From positions 2,815-10,177 of the forward strand of contig NZJL01000081.1 of assembly GCA_002692165.1 (NCBI GenBank): a stretch of DNA of 7,363 nt, written 5' to 3'. The stretch is from Porticoccaceae bacterium (lineage in GTDB: Bacteria; Pseudomonadota; Gammaproteobacteria; Pseudomonadales; Porticoccaceae). Below the pieces are notes generated by a model. It did not search any database. It was not told where the DNA came from and saw only the letters and a program-made list of their open reading frames with translations. Shown here one piece after another: positions 6,351 to 7,363 of the stretch (the first letter of the stretch is position 1; the number at the start of each line of letters is the position of its first letter). A program made the translations under genes and the position numbers.

Positions 6351-6748
6351 AAAACAATTGCTGATTGACGAAGCGAAGCCCACATAAAATGGTTGGGCAA
6401 GGACATAAGAGAATTAGCCGTGAGTTAAATGGCTGGTTCCCGAGTAATCGACTGACTGGGATCAGAAGACAAAATCGAATTTAGATACCTTCATTAGTTT
6501 AATGTTTGAAAATGTGGCGTGATAACTATGCTCTTAGTGAGATACAGCCGTTGGCTGAACGGCAGCTAAACCGGCGATCATCGCAACCAAAAAAATGGCA
6601 CGTCCAGAGGCGTGAGCTCTAGATAGCGTGCGAGTGTAAAACACTAAACTATAAGCGGATCAACGCTGAAGCAGCTTGCGTGCCCACGCAAGTAACATTC
6701 GAGAATCGACCTGTCCTCACTCAGTCCACAACAGAGTGTAGATAAAAT
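6351..6748 (+). promoter_or_regulatory. Long structured 5' leader of rne
   Basis: The 513 bases between rluC and rne hold no convincing gene. The rne-proximal part is full of short hairpins that can be paired by eye: 6378-6382/6394-6398 (GCCCA/TGGGC), 6412-6419/6431-6438 (8 bp with two G-U pairs), 6439-6445/6455-6460 (6 bp with a bulged G), 6547-6552/6558-6563 (GCCGTT/AACGGC), 6574-6577/6581-6584, 6633-6637/6641-6645 (AGTGT/ACACT), 6675-6681/6686-6692 (CTTGCGT/ACGCAAG, 4-nt loop) and 6718-6722/6734-6738 (CACTC/GAGTG). An AU-rich, poorly paired stretch lies around 6470-6512. In E. coli a leader of similar length binds RNase E and adjusts rne mRNA decay to enzyme level, and a distinct conserved leader class (rne-II) is known from Pseudomonadales. 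Assignment to either class needs a covariance-model search. Confidence 0.65.
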
Positions 6749-7363
6749 ATGAAAAGAATGTTAATCAATGCCTCTCACAGGGAAGAGGTCAGAGTGGCTA
6801 TGGTTGACGGCCAGCGCCTTTATGATCTTGACATAGAGAACAAAAATCGAGAACAAAAAAAGTCTAACATATACCTCGGCAAGGTCACCCGAGTAGAACC
6901 CAGCTTAGAAGCTGCGTTTGTGGACTTTGGGTCTGTTCGGCATGGTTTTTTACCGCTAAAAGAAATTTCCAAGGATTACTTCCAAAAGAAACCCAATGAT
7001 GTTGGGAAAATTCGAGTGCAAGAAGCCCTCAAGGAAGGGCAAGAAATAATCGTCCAAGTTGAAAAAGAAGAGCGAGGTTCCAAAGGCGCGGCTCTGACAA
7101 CTTTCGTAAGTCTTGCGGGCCGTTATCTCGTTCTCATGCCTAACAATCCCCGCGCGGGTGGAATATCGAGGCGGATTGATGGAGACGATAGATCCGAATT
7201 ACGGGAAGCCATGAGAGATCTAAAAATTCCAGACAATATGGGTGCGATAGTTCGAACTGCTGGAATTGGGCGAGATGCAGAAGAACTCCAGTGGGACTTA
7301 GATTATCTGCATCAATTGTGGCAAACAATCAAAACAGAAGCTAACCAGACAAAAGCACCTCAT
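6749..7363 (+). CDS. rne: Ribonuclease E, N-terminal part (cut by window end)
   Basis: The first 205 codons of RNase E, the endonuclease that starts mRNA decay and processes rRNA and tRNA as the core of the membrane-bound degradosome. The protein begins MKRMLINA and contains [12 protein letters not shown] (19-30), an S1 domain from about residue 36 to 118, and [14 protein letters not shown] (130-143). S1 pocket residues Phe57, Phe67 and Lys112 are at the same numbers as in E. coli. The 5'-monophosphate sensor residues Arg169 and Thr170 (VRTAGIG) are also conserved. The DNase I-like catalytic domain and C-terminal scaffold lie beyond the window. The MKRMLINA start and full-length S1 region favour RNase E over RNase G, as does the long leader. 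Only a weak GAGTG precedes the ATG, and it lies in a hairpin. Confidence 0.96.
   Translation, partial: MKRMLINASHREEVRVAMVDGQRLYDLDIENKNREQKKSNIYLGKVTRVEPSLEAAFVDFGSVRHGFLPLKEISKDYFQKKPNDVGKIRVQEALKEGQEIIVQVEKEERGSKGAALTTFVSLAGRYLVLMPNNPRAGGISRRIDGDDRSELREAMRDLKIPDNMGAIVRTAGIGRDAEELQWDLDYLHQLWQTIKTEANQTKAPH

Noticed and set aside
6236..6748. Small protein gene or sRNA gene in the rluC-rne gap
   Set aside because: Frames are short and interrupted, and no independent promoter plus terminator pair is visible; a structured leader explains the region better.
7140..7328. Minus-strand open frame inside rne
   Set aside because: It is antisense to highly conserved RNase E sequence and has no supporting signal.
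1..7363. CRISPR array, mobile element, defence system or prophage
   Set aside because: There are no regularly spaced repeats, transposase or phage genes, and every gene is a conserved housekeeping gene in a familiar order.

Overview
The window is a core, AT-rich gammaproteobacterial segment holding nine genes. RNase E, RluC, a HAD phosphatase, a Maf/YceF pyrophosphatase and YceD-L32-PlsX-FabD-FabG-ACP lie in an order that, from memory, matches Pseudomonas and related Pseudomonadales/marine gammaproteobacteria more closely than Escherichia coli. The main reason is that fabH is absent between plsX and fabD. Nothing looks recently acquired: there is no transposase, integrase, tRNA, rRNA or CRISPR array, and all the proteins are close to full family length.

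Minus strand, 54-3909: yceD, rpmF (58 codons, easily missed), plsX, fabD, fabG and acpP form one tightly spaced operon. It is read from a near-consensus sigma-70 promoter at 3940-3968 (TTGACA, 17-bp spacer, TATCAT). plsX and fabD overlap by ATGA, and acpP stands apart behind a 163-bp gap. The operon joins a ribosomal protein to the supply of malonyl-ACP (FabD), beta-ketoacyl reduction (FabG), the acyl carrier (AcpP) and entry into phospholipid synthesis (PlsX). Positions 1-53 are the spacer after acpP; fabF would be expected next, but no start is visible.

Centre, 3910-5297: the maf/yceF gene is read divergently from yceD and ends inside the last codons of a convergent HAD phosphatase gene, giving a 20-bp tail-to-tail overlap. 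The HAD gene follows rluC through an ATGA overlap, so rluC and the phosphatase form a two-gene operon.

Right end, 6236-7363: a 513-bp gene-free stretch separates rluC from the divergent rne gene. It carries divergent promoter candidates and a long, hairpin-rich rne leader of about 400 nt. RNase E leaders of this kind mediate autoregulation in other gammaproteobacteria. The window ends after 205 codons of rne.

I do not see a clearly new system. The parts most worth a second look are the rne leader (stacked hairpins, mutually exclusive pairings, an 11-nt exact repeat) and some operon details: the missing fabH, the TTG start of plsX and the convergent overlap.
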